Positions 1 to 10,870 of a stretch of DNA of 64,000 nt are shown piece by piece. The stretch's first letter is position 1; each line of letters starts with the position of its first letter. The position numbers and the translations under genes were made by a program. Below the pieces are notes generated by a model. The model was given only the letters and a program-made list of their open reading frames with translations, had not been told where the DNA came from and did not search any database. This DNA comes from Amphiduros pacificus (Eukaryota; Annelida; Polychaeta; Phyllodocida; Hesionidae): positions 74,034,570 to 74,098,569 of the forward strand of contig OX439000.1 of assembly GCA_949316495.1 (NCBI GenBank). Reading direction: 5' to 3'.

Positions 1-356
1 ATTGTTTATCATTGTTTATCGCCACCCATTTACGACTGAATATAAGGTTACAAAACGATCGGTTCCTTTCCTTTAGTATTATGAGGGCAACCAATGTGGA
101 CACAAAAGTTAGAATGTCTGGGCAAATACGAGGCGAAAGGCAAAAACCGTAAAACACGCCTACCATGATTGCTGAAAAGATCTAGTATCACGAGTTCAAA
201 TACTTTAACTGTTTCGACATTGGCAGCTACTTTTGTCAAAATATTCGCTTATTCTGTACACAATTGAGTAAAAATGATCGGATGGAGGAAAGGGAAGAAT
301 CCAACCATTATTTAATTGGGTGAACATTAAAAACAATATACAGGGCATTCTGGTTG
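1..356. other. AT-rich non-genic DNA
   Basis: Nothing recognised. The window opens with two copies of a 10-bp word, attgtttatc. Short reading frames here lack splice context or protein-like composition. Confidence 0.5.
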
Positions 357-620
357 CAGTACATGACAATGGTGCATGACAACAGTGCGTGACAACAGTA
401 CTTGACAACGGCACATGACAACGGTACATGACGACGGTGCATGACAACAGTACTTGCCAATGGTACATGACAATGGTGCATGACAATGGTACATGACAGC
501 AGTACTTGACAACAGTACATCACAATGGTGCATGACAACAGTAATTGACAACGGAACATGACAAAGGTGTGTGACAACAGTAATTGACAACGGTACATGA
601 CAACGGTACATGACGACGGT
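357..620. repeat. 13-bp minisatellite, about 20 copies
   Basis: Tandem units of the form ATGACAACGGTAC recur every 13 bp, varying mainly at the last five bases (GGTAC, AGTAC, GGTGC). All three minus-strand frames stay open because the unit lacks stops there. This comes from the repeat and is not evidence of coding. Confidence 0.9.
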
Positions 621-1558
621 GCCTGTGTAGTTACATTATAATTACATGTCTAATTATACACCTGTCAAAGAGTGTCAAGCGTCCCGCATTAACATGTCTT
701 ATTACATGTTTCATCCATATTGTCTTATCTATTTTAAAAGATTCCCCTGGTGTTTCCAGTAGATGTGTCCGAACCTTTACAGGTTAACCCAAATATGTAT
801 GACACATATCAATTGACCTTAAATGGTTACAATGGCTGCATTTTCAATTTGTCGCCTACAGGTTTATAAAAATCCAGTCATGCTTCTCAAGTATTTTTTA
901 GACACATCAGGAAATCGATGTAATACATCAAGCTATCTGTTTCCAGGCCCCGGTCGTCCATGTTTCAAGAGGTTATTAAAAGAAAGCGTGGCTGTTTCCT
1001 GCCGGAAATGACAAGAACGTTTCTAAGACGATTAACAGTGTAAAGCATCCCTGCTCTGTCAGACCCAGATTGAAACCCTAAATCACATCTTCCATTCATC
1101 ACATGGGTTCAAGTCGATTAATCTATGCCTCCATAAATCACTACAATAATTATATACTGTAAGCAAATGCATATTTGGCAGTTGATATTTTGTACTAAAA
1201 TGAATGGTTATATATCAGGAGACATGTTTGCGTGGAAACTTGAGTAGAGGGGATTTTATACTGCTGCCCGAGTGGTCTATCATTACAGGAAACATTAGAA
1301 ACGTGACGACAGCAACCTTGAATGGCATTTCTGTAATACGTCTAGGTGGCGCTCAAAGCGGCGGTCAATATATTCACGTTTACTGGTGGGTGGGTCCTGA
1401 GTATACAGTAACCGCATGCGTGAATCCATCATACCAACAACTCACGTGGACAGTCAATTTATAGAATTAATGATATCTGCAAATTCTGCATTTATCTGAC
1501 ATGTGATATCGTATTAAAAAGCAGGTTTTTAGACTGAAAGTCCACCAGAATCAGTAAA
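621..1558. other. non-repetitive spacer
   Basis: Mostly unique AT-rich sequence between two minisatellites. The only coding-like stretch is the candidate exon at 1219-1464. Confidence 0.4.
1219..1464 (+). CDS. possible terminal exon, unrecognised protein
   Basis: An open frame of about 81 codons follows a plausible acceptor (TATATATCAG, ending 1218) and closes with TAG at 1462-1464. Its composition is protein-like: an N-glycosylation sequon (NVTT), then IRLGGAQSGGQYIHVYWWVG and a Cys-containing end (TACVNPSYQQ, then LTWTVNL). I do not recognise the family. No upstream partner exon is visible, and the minisatellite starts 95 bp downstream. It could be the last exon of a secreted or membrane protein whose other exons lie left of the window, or a chance frame. 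Confidence 0.25.
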   Translation, partial: ETCLRGNLSRGDFILLPEWSIITGNIRNVTTATLNGISVIRLGGAQSGGQYIHVYWWVGPEYTVTACVNPSYQQLTWTVNL

Positions 1559-3219
1559 GGAGGCCACCTACACATTGTCCCTCTCTCAGGGCCTACACAG
1601 GAGGCCACCTACACATTGTCCCTCTCTCAGGGTCTGTACAGGAGGTGACCTACACATTGTCCCTCTCTCAGACCTACACAGGAGGCCACCTACACATTGT
1701 CCCTCTCTCAGGGTCTGTACAGGAGGCCACCTACACATTGTCCCTCTCTTAGACCTACACAGGAGGCCACCTACACATTGTCCCTCTCTCAGGGCCTACA
1801 CAGGAGGCCACCTACACATTGTCCCTCTCTCAGGGTCTGTACAGAAGGTGACCTACACATTGTCCCTCTCTCAGACCTACACAGGAGGCCACCTACACAT
1901 TGTCCCTCTCTCAGGGTCTGTACAGGAGGCCACCTACACATTGTCCCTCTCTTAGACCTACACAGGAGGCCACCTACACATTGTCCCTCTCTCAGGGCCT
2001 ACACAGGAGGCCACCTACACATTGTCCCTCTCTCAGGGTCTGTACAGGAGGTGACCTGCACATTGTCCCTCTCTCAGACCTACACAGGAGGCCACCTACA
2101 CATTGTCCCTCTCTCAGGGTCTGTACAGGAGGCCACCTACACATTGTCCCTCTCTTAGACCTACACAGGAGGCCACCTACACATTGTTCCTCTCTCAGGG
2201 CCTACACAGGAGACCACCTACACATTGTCCCTCTCTCAGGACCTGCACAGGAGGCCACCTACACATTGTCCCTCTCTCAGGGCCTACACAGGAGGCCACC
2301 TACACATTGTCCCTCTCTCAGGGCCTACACAGGAGGCAACCTACACATTGTCCCTCTCTCAGGACCTGCACAGGAGGCCACCTACACATTGTTCCTCTCT
2401 CAGACCTACACAGGAGGCCACCTACACATTGTCCCTCTCTCAGGGCCTACACAGGAGGCCACCTACACATTGTCCCTCTCTCAGGGTCTGTACAGGAGGT
2501 GACCTACACATTGTCCCTCTCTCAGACCTACACAGGAGGCCACCTACACATTGTCCCTCTCTCAGGGTCTGTACAGGAGGCCACCTACACATTGTCCCTC
2601 TCTTAGACCTACACAGGAGGCCACCTACACATTGTCCCTCTCTCAGGGCCTACACAGGAGGCCACCTACACATTGTCCCTCTCTCAGGGTCTGTACAGGG
2701 GGTGACCTACACATTGTCCCTCTCTCAGACCTACACAGGAGGCCACCTACACATTGTCCCTCTCTCAGGGTCTGTACAGGAGGCCACCTACACATTGTCC
2801 CTCTCTTAGACCTACACAGGAGGCCACCTACACATTGTTCCTCTCTCAGGGCCTACACAGGAGACCACCTACACATTGTCCCTCTCTCAGGACCTGCACA
2901 GGAGGCCACCTACACATTGTCCCTCTCCCAGGGCCTACACAGGAGGCCATATACACATTGTCCCTCTCTCAGGGCCTACACAGGAGGCAACCTACACATT
3001 GTCCCTCTCTCAGGACCTGCACAGGAGGCCACCTACACATTGTTCCTCTCTCAGACCTACACAGGAGGCCACCTACACATTGTCCCTCTCTCAGGGTCTG
3101 TACAGGAGGCAACCTACACATTGTCCCTCTCTCAGGGTCTGTACAGGAGGCCACCTACACATTGTTCCTCTCTCAAGACCTACACAGGAGACCACCTACA
3201 CATTGTCCCTCTCTCAGCT
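1559..3219. repeat. 40/41-bp minisatellite with higher-order structure, about 41 copies
   Basis: The unit is GAGGCCACCTACACATTG followed by TCCCTCTCTCAGGG and a variable CCTACACAG, CTGTACAG or short ACCTACACAG tail. Variant units recur in a fixed order every 203 bp (five units), and a longer block recurs at 651 bp (for example 1900 against 2551, and 2103 against 2754). Reading frames of up to 237 codons cross the array in more than one phase; they are by-products of stop-free units. Confidence 0.95.
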
Positions 3220-5021
3220 ATCTATCAAGATATAGGCATTCAGATGGGCTCACAGGGGATATGAACATGTCAAAAACCAGAGGTATGGACAAGCATATCC
3301 GGGTATTATGACAAATATCGAGGGATTGTCACAAGGGTCGAGGGATAGCGACAAGTATCGAGGGAATTCGAAAAAACAAAACGAGAGATTAGAGTGCAAG
3401 TGGATTTGGAGTGATAATGGAGACAGAATTTGAGATTTAAATAGTATTTGGGCAATCGATGGGTAAGGATATATGATGTTTTTTGACTGCGGCAAAGTTT
3501 GAAAAGTATTTACAGAGGAACAGGTTACAGTCGTTAATCCCCGTGTACAGGAAACGAATTGGAGGTTACATACATAGGTGTATGTTAGAATAAAACGTCA
3601 GAATAATGGAGTAATAGAGATTGTAAGACGATTCTGGCCGAAGATCATTGGGATTTTGTAACCATGGGGAATCTGAAAAGCTAGGATAGTGTCGAAGTAG
3701 TGTGATCAATGTCAATTCTCCTTTCTCTCTAAATGCAACTGGGATGAAAGGGATGAAAGGGATGAAAGCTTAAATCACAACTTTGGATGAGATCATTTTT
3801 ATTCCACGTATAAAGTTATTAATTTTACGTTTACGATCTTGAAGTGTGGATATTTCTGATCTGTGCCATCCAATCCTTAAATTCAATGTTTCCAAATTTG
3901 TAAGTTCCTTAGAGAATAATATTATTTACAGGGTGTTCCACCACCCAATCACCGTTTATTTTCTCATTTCTCTTGGAACACAAATTTCAACTCCATGAAA
4001 TAAATATTTAAAAAAAACATAAAGTAAAGATTACAGTTTCTGATATGCTTTGCTATCGTAATATTCTTAAAATTTTAGGATATACCTAACTATCTATAAA
4101 CTAATTTAATACATAAGATTGATAAAAATGTGGTGCAAGAGCTTTCATGTTTATATATAGTAATACTATATATAGACACATGCTGAGATCAAACCTATTC
4201 TCATCATTTGGTTTGCAGACAGCTCATGCTATGAAGGAACTTACAGTAATTATGTAATTAAGCCATGGTATGAGATACCTAACCTTCAGCTCTTGTTGCT
4301 GACCATTAGAGTTCAAAACTAACTAAATATTTTATAATTCCCAATGTAACTACAATTGCGAGGTAACATAATTCATTGGTTGAATATGTAAATCAATATC
4401 GGGCCGTGATAATGTCAGTGTTTGACTTGATATCTCGTTAGAAGCCCTCATTTGGCACACGTGATGGAGGCAATAGGTCGCCAGTACGTGCCCAAGAGCG
4501 CCATGTCACCCACCTTGAGCACCGCAGGTCAGACCTTCTCTTCTCGCCTAAGAACTTGTCTGCTCAGAGTGATATAAGGTATCAGTCAGTCCCGGCAGCA
4601 GTAAATGTCTCCACGTGTACTTGAGGTGACCTACATTTTCCATTTCGGCCATCTCAATGCCAATGCACTGCCAAATATGTTTCCACTGAGAGCAGTAGTA
4701 CATAGGCTCTCACCCCCGACTAAAGCGATGAACATTACGTTCACATTAAGCTTCAAATCATTCCTGAACTCATGTAAATCATAGGCAATTTTATTTTGGA
4801 GATTTGGAAAAAGTTTAAATGATAAGTAGTCATGAAATTTGGATATGAAATTTCTAAGTAATGTATAGTCATAAAAAGCTCCATAGAATCTACCAAAATG
4901 TACCTGTCAGGATTATTTTGTTTCACTGTTCTTGGTAATGTGACCCCTGTTATGGTCCGTAACGGTGTTAGGCCTCTACCAAAAAACAAACTTAATGGAA
5001 AGACAAGCTTCTGTAGGCCAG
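3220..5021. other. non-genic spacer with small repeats
   Basis: Holds a three-copy 19 to 20-bp repeat around TATCGAGGGA (3312-3365), a triple GGGATGAAA run near 3742-3767, and one copy of a dispersed repeat at about 4131-4250. The segment 4464-4580 encodes a short open frame beginning MEAIGRQYVPKSAM, without convincing splice sites. Confidence 0.45.
4131..4250 (+). repeat. dispersed repeat, copy 1
   Basis: Starts GTGGTGCAAGAGCTTTCATG, passes through a TATATATAGT/ACTATATATA palindrome and reaches TTTGCAGACAGCTCATG. The same words in the same order occur at about 28281-28375, so this is an old interspersed repeat of unknown class. Confidence 0.55.
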
Positions 5022-5598
5022 CGCCCCATTCCCTGCCAAGCTGTGGATACCATATGCTCCCATTCCCTGCCAAACTGTTGATATCATATGCTCCCAATCC
5101 CTGCCAAACTGTTAATACCATATTCTCCCATTCCCTGCCAAACTGTTGATATCATATGCTCCCATTCCCTGCCAAGCTGTTAATACCACATGCTCCCATT
5201 CCCTGCCAAACTGTTGATATCATATGCTCCCATTCCCTGCCAAACTGTTGATATCATATGCTCCCATTCCCTGCCAAACTGTTAATACCATATGCTCCCA
5301 TTCCCTGCCAAACTGTTAATACCATATCCTCCCATTCCCTGCCAAACTGTTGATATCATATGCTCCCAATCCCTGCCAAACTGTTAATACCATATGCTCC
5401 CATTCCCTGCCAAACTGTTGATATCATATGCTCCCAATCCCTGCCAAACTGTTAATACCATATGCTCCCATTCCCTGCCAAACTGTTGATATCATATGCT
5501 CCCATTCCCGTCCAAACGTTTGATACCATATGCCCCCATTCCCGTCCAAACGTTTAATACCATATGCCCTCCAAAATCCCTGCAAAATTGTTGATACT
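5022..5598. repeat. 34-bp minisatellite, about 17 copies
   Basis: The unit is ATGCTCCCATTCCCTGCCAA followed by ACTGTTGATATCAT. Two alternating subtypes differ at the end (GATATCAT or AATACCAT), which implies duplication of multi-unit blocks. The last units decay (CCCGTCCAAACG). Confidence 0.92.
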
Positions 5599-8050
5599 AC
5601 AGATATTACTAAAACAGATATTACTAAAACAATTCCAAGCTTATTCGCCTGAATGCCAAAGAAATCTTACATCTTTTCTGAATGTTAAAGAACGTTCTGG
5701 TAAACCATATACACAAAGATTGACGAATGATAATAAATGTACCGGAATATAAATACAATAGTATTTATATCAATCGCAAAAGACTATTTTGCATTTGTGT
5801 ATTATATCAAGACGATTTCCCCCAATCTTTATATCACCATATGATGATTTCCCAGCAATGCCCATACAAACTTCCCATGCTTTTATATCTCCCATGCTTT
5901 TATATCTCTAAATATGCAATGAAGATAGTAGAATACCTCCTCAATGAAGATAAATGATATTTGATATGTAATAAAAGTACTCATATGTAATGCAGTGCTG
6001 TTTCTATGTCTAAGGTCCTGTTTCTGCCCAGGTCCAGTTTTACAGTGGTTCTGCTCTGTGAGCCCTTCCTATATATAACGTCCAGTAACAATTCGCATCA
6101 ATCATATAATTTTCTGGAAAATTACCTTTTCACGAAGTTAAACAGTTTCCATAGTAACCACATAAATCTTACACAATGAATTTACTTTAACAACAAAACA
6201 AGGATGGTCAAACCTTGAGTGCAGATAACAGAGTTTATTGCATAGATTGGGTCTATCTATTTTTGTCTATTTTCCTGAATTGATCCTGACTGTGACTGTC
6301 ACTCCTGATGGCATTATCCGATGAAATAAGAGTAATATCCAATCGCATGGTGGCCAATATTGTGAGGTAAATTTTGCCTGTAGCATAATACTGAGAAGTC
6401 TGGTGGAAACGACTGGTGAATGGGGTATTCTAGGACTGTCACTACTCTGCAATCATCAAGTCAGTGGTCGTCAATAGGCAATCCTGGAGTGGAATTGACT
6501 GCAATCATCACCTCCTCCCTGGGCTGTTTGTGCAAAGATGTTGACCTCGTACTTGTTCATGGATCAAATGCATTAAACAATTTTACAATGCAACACTAAA
6601 CCAAGCAAAATAAAGTTTCCCCAAAATAAATCGAAGACTATTGACAAGCGACACTCTTTCTTGAATATAATAACATGAGACAACGTTAAATTTGATGACT
6701 AAAGTTTGTGAGAAAACCAGAAAGTGTACTCCGGCGTGAAATGCTAAATCCTTCAAACGCCAACAGAACTTAGCCCAGAGGACAATGACCACACCCATAT
6801 GATGGGACTAATCTGTATGAAATGCGGCCGATCATGAGCAATACAATTATCCATATCTCAAAATAATCTTCTATGTGCGGATATTCATTACCTGTCTGAT
6901 ATATCTGGTTAATTCATGAAATGTGGACATCCGTCTTACATAACAGATATTGGGTCACAAGTCTCAGTTTCAGACAATGACGACAACCTTTTTCCCCCCC
7001 ACAACATATCACCAAGTAAATTACATTTATATGCCATAATTGAAAACGCCTTTGGATTGCAATAAAAGTTATCAGTTCGTTCTCAGAGGAAGTTCTACAT
7101 TATGCCGGAGGAACAATCCGGTAACACCTAAAAGGTACAATTACAATCTCTGTCACTACACACAGTGCACTCTTGTTTGGAAGAACACAAAAGCATGTTC
7201 GTATCACTACAAATTGGTTTTGTCATGAGATGTGTATGTTTTTTTCTATCTTGGTTATTTAGCTATTTACTTATTTTCTATGGTTTAAACTGGACAAAGG
7301 AGGCGAGACTGAGGCGCAGACCTACATGGGAACATCCTGGAGGCGAATATACCGCTAATGTTAGTTACAAAGCCAGATAACCTCGCTCTACTGCATGTGA
7401 TTGGTGGGGTCTGTGATATGAGTGAACCGAGTGGGATGGCCAACTAAGACAGGCTACACTGTCACACTGGGAAGGCAACTTTACAAATCAAAACAGCGAT
7501 ATTTTCAACATATCTAGTTCAAATCACATTTTAGCTGGGGAATAAGTGATTTATATAACGTGTTGCAATAATATTATGATATGTAGATCAGGTTGTCTTA
7601 AAGACTGTTTGTCCCTTGAGTATATGTTTTTAAGATTTAATGTCTAAAGAGAATGAATTGGTGTGTGTTGCTTGTGAGATAACATTATAGCACTCCCTAT
7701 AACCATTTCTAATTGTTTCCTGTCAGGTCTGTCTTATCCTTCCATCTGAAATCAATCTGATTACTTTTTCATTAAATATTGGGAAGCCTGCCGGAAATAT
7801 TCAATTATATCTCTATAACTATTTAACATCACATTATTTCTGGGGATATGAGCAAGAACGCTAAGACATTTTGCAAACAAAACACATCTGAATGGCGGCC
7901 AATATAAAGAATTGCAAAGAAACATGGATGTTATACTCGCCCAGATTAAGACCAGATAGACCTTGTATTCCACCCTATGTCACATATTGATTAACAACCG
8001 CGAGATGTATTCTTAATGTGCGCAGCAAATGAAACAAAAAGTAATGCAAA
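5599..8050. other. non-genic spacer
   Basis: About 2.4 kb of AT-rich sequence with no supported exon, RNA gene or mobile-element boundary. An open frame at 7195-7380 has a hydrophobic stretch followed by a basic tail (WTKEARLRRRP), but lacks splice sites and matches nothing I know. Confidence 0.4.
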
Positions 8051-8160
8051 GCTGCCCGGGACATCATCCAAGCATGCCCGGGACATCATCCAAGCATGCC
8101 CGGGACATCATCCAAGCTGCCCGGGACATCATCCAAGCATGCCCGGGACATCATCCAAGC
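8051..8160. repeat. 19-22-bp minisatellite, 5 copies
   Basis: Five copies of GCCCGGGACATCATCCAAGC, with or without a trailing AT. Each carries a CCCGGG (SmaI/XmaI) site. Confidence 0.9.
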
Positions 8161-8261
8161 AGTCACTGTGCTTTGTATGTCAAGGGCGGCATGGATGCAA
8201 TAAAACATGAGTGCACAAAGTGTTGATCATTTTCGATTAATTAGGTTACAGAGGGGGAAAT

Positions 8262-9692
8262 GGGTGCAAAAAGTGAAATTGGTGCAAAGATAGAAATGGT
8301 TGCAAAGAAGGACAGGTTTGTCTGCTGTTTGGAATTCTGGTGTTGCTTGGGATTCTGGTGCTGCTTGGGATTCTGGTGCTGCTCGGGATCGGATTCTGGT
8401 GCTGCTTGGGATTCTGGTGTTGCTCGAGGTTCTGGTGCTGCTCGGGATTCTGGTGCTGCTCGGGATTCTGGTGCTGCTCGGGGTTCTGGTGCTGCTCGGG
8501 GTTCTGGTGCTGCTAAGGATTCTGGATGCTAAGGATTCTGGTGCTACTCGGGATTCTGATGCTGCTTGGGATTCTGGTGATGCTCAGGATTCTGGTGCTG
8601 CTCGGGGTTCTGGTGCTGCTAGGGATTCTGGTGCTGCTTGGGATTCTGGTGCTGCTAGGGATTCTGGTGTTGCTCAGGATTCTGGTGTTGCTCAGGATTC
8701 TGGTGCTGCTCGAAATTCTGGTGTTGCTCAGGATTCTGGTGTTGCTCGGGATTCTGGTGTTGCTCAGGATTCTGGTGCTGCTCTGGGTTCTGGTGCTGCT
8801 CGGGATTCTGGTGCTGCTCGGGATTCTGGTGCTGCTCGAGATTCTGGTGCTCCTCGGGATTCTGGTGTTGCTCGGGATTCTGGTGTTGCTTGGGATTCTG
8901 GTGTTGCTCTGGGTTCTGGTGCTGCTAAGGATTCTGGTGTTGCTCGAGGTTCTGGTGCTGCTCGGGATTCTGGTGCTGCTCGGGATTCTGGTGCTGCTCG
9001 GGGTTCTGGTGCAAAAAGTGAAATTGGTGCAAAGATAGAAATGGTTGCAAAGAAGGACAGGTTTGTCTGCTGTTTGGAATTCTGGTGTTGCTTGGGATTC
9101 TGGTGCTGCTTGGGATTCTGGTGCTGCTCGGGATCGGATTCTGGTGCTGCTTGGGATTCTGGTGTTGCTCGAGGTTCTGGTGCTGCTCGGGATTCTGGTG
9201 CTGCTCGGGATTCTGGTGCTGCTCGGGGTTCTGGTGCTGCTCGGGGTTCTGGTGCTGCTAAGGATTCTGGATGCTAAGGATCATGGTGCTACTCGGGATT
9301 CTGGTGCTGCTTGGGATTCTGGTGATGCTCAGGATTCTGGTGCTGCTCGGGGTTCTGGTGCTGCTAGGGATTCTGGTGCTGCTTGGGATTCTGGTGCTGC
9401 TAGGGATTCTGGTGTTGCTCAGGATTCTGGTGCTGCTCGAAATTCTGGTGTTGCTCAGGATTCTGGTGTTGCTCGGGATTCTGGTGTTGCTCAGGATTCT
9501 GGTGCTGCTCTGGGTTCTGGTGCTGCTCGGGATTCTGGTGCTGCTCGGGATTCTGGTGCTGCTCGAGATTCTGGTGCTCCTCGGGATTCTGGTGCTCCTC
9601 GGGATTCTGGTGTTGCTCGGGATTCTGGTGTTGCTTGGGATTCTGGTGCTGCTAAGGATTCTGGTGTTGCTCGGGACTCTGGTGAAGCGATG
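8262..9692. repeat. 18-bp minisatellite inside a 745-bp duplicated block
   Basis: About 70 copies of GATTCTGGTGCTGCTCGG. A unique leader (GTGCAAAAAGTGAAATTGG and onward, 8263-8330) recurs at 9008-9075, followed by nearly the same order of variant units, so a block of about 745 bp was duplicated in tandem. Because the unit is a multiple of three and stop-free, frames are open on both strands: (DSGAAR)n, (ILVLLG)n and, in antisense, (PSSTRI)n. I see no start context, splice signal or flanking exon to argue for translation. Confidence 0.92.
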
Positions 9693-10399
9693 CAATTTAT
9701 CAATTAGTTTCTAATAGTGGCTCGATGATTGGTTTTCATAAGATTTAGTTACATTTCTATACTTCTATTATAGAATGAGAGCTGATTGATAGATGAACAT
9801 TTCCTTAACTATGTCAAATTATGAACTGCCATTTTATACTTTTTATTGACCCAACACGTTCTATATATGTAAAGCTAAAAATGCTATTTTTCAATATCTT
9901 TTTTTTATTCAACTTTACTTGTAAAGCGCTTTTAAAATAATTGGTGGGTAAAGTTAGCATTATGGCATCATCGTACTGGAATAAAACTATTCTGGGATGT
10001 TTAATAAGGGAACATTTTGATTCATTGATCTGATGAACTGGATCATCATCTCCTGAGTTATTAATATCATAATACATAAACTCTGCCTAACTCCTGTCTA
10101 ATTTTAGACACTCTTTTTCTTATTTAGTGACATAAGAATCTTTTTGGTGTATATGTCATTGATAATATTTAATGATTTCGTTATAGAGATTATTCTTTGA
10201 AAAAGTGAACATTTTTCACAAGTCAATTATTGATAATTGTAATAATAAGATATCTTTATCGCGCATTTTCCAAGCAACGCCCGCTCATGTAGCGCTGAAA
10301 AAAAATGTTAATCAAAGTGTCAAAGGTGGCAAAAGTGGTTTTTATTAAGCAAAAAATCAGTATGGATGAACCTTTTCCGCGCTTTGCTTTGTATAATTG
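9693..10399. other. non-genic AT-rich spacer
   Basis: Nothing recognised apart from short A/T runs. Confidence 0.45.
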
Positions 10400-10870
10400 C
10401 TTTCACATGTGCCTGAACTTATTAGATCTATTAGATCTATGCCTAAGATGGTATTACAAATAACGCAAATAGATCAAAAGAAGAAGCTGGTGTTTTTAAT
10501 TCACTCTTCACAATCTATGGCACGATTATCAGTTGATTTTCTACAGGAAGGTTGGTATATAAACTGAATAAGGAACTTGTATTGAATATGAGGTGTATCA
10601 TCTTACGTCCAAACACATTATGATTATCTAACTTAAGCATGACTTGGACTGAAAAACGGAAAATTGTCCCAAAACAAAGTCAGTGACTGATATGATGTCA
10701 CCACTTTGAGATGTATTTTTCTGTAGAAGCCATATGAAAAGTAATGTAATAGGATTCTGTTTTCATTGGGAGGCAGTGTATTGATATATACTCAACGCGC
10801 CCACTTGTAATAGAAATCAAGATAGCCGAAAAGAGATTAAAAATATGCATGATTTCCCTTCAGGCATATT
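10400..10870 (+). repeat. dispersed repeat family, copy A (internally deleted)
   Basis: The part near 10440-10545 (ATGCCTAAGATGGTATTACA, then CAGTTGATTTTCTACAG) matches about 59985-60085. The part near 10575-10870 (TTGAATATGAGGTGT, AGAAATCAAGATAGCCGAA) matches about 61030-61260. The roughly 900 bp between these in the 60-kb copy are absent here but present at 13385-14555. Class unknown. Confidence 0.6.

Noticed and set aside
1575-3311. Overlapping frames of 119 to 237 codons (LHRRPPTHCPSLR repeats)
   Set aside because: Generated by 40/41-bp units; several phases are open at once and none has coding context.
4464-4580. Short frame MEAIGRQYVPKSAMSPTL
   Set aside because: Good start context but only about 38 codons, no convincing donor, no known family.
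8300-9277. 325-codon frame rich in DSGAAR repeats
   Set aside because: It follows from a stop-free 18-bp tandem unit. Equivalent frames exist in other phases and on the other strand, and no splice or promoter signal supports it. Kept as a question in the findings only.
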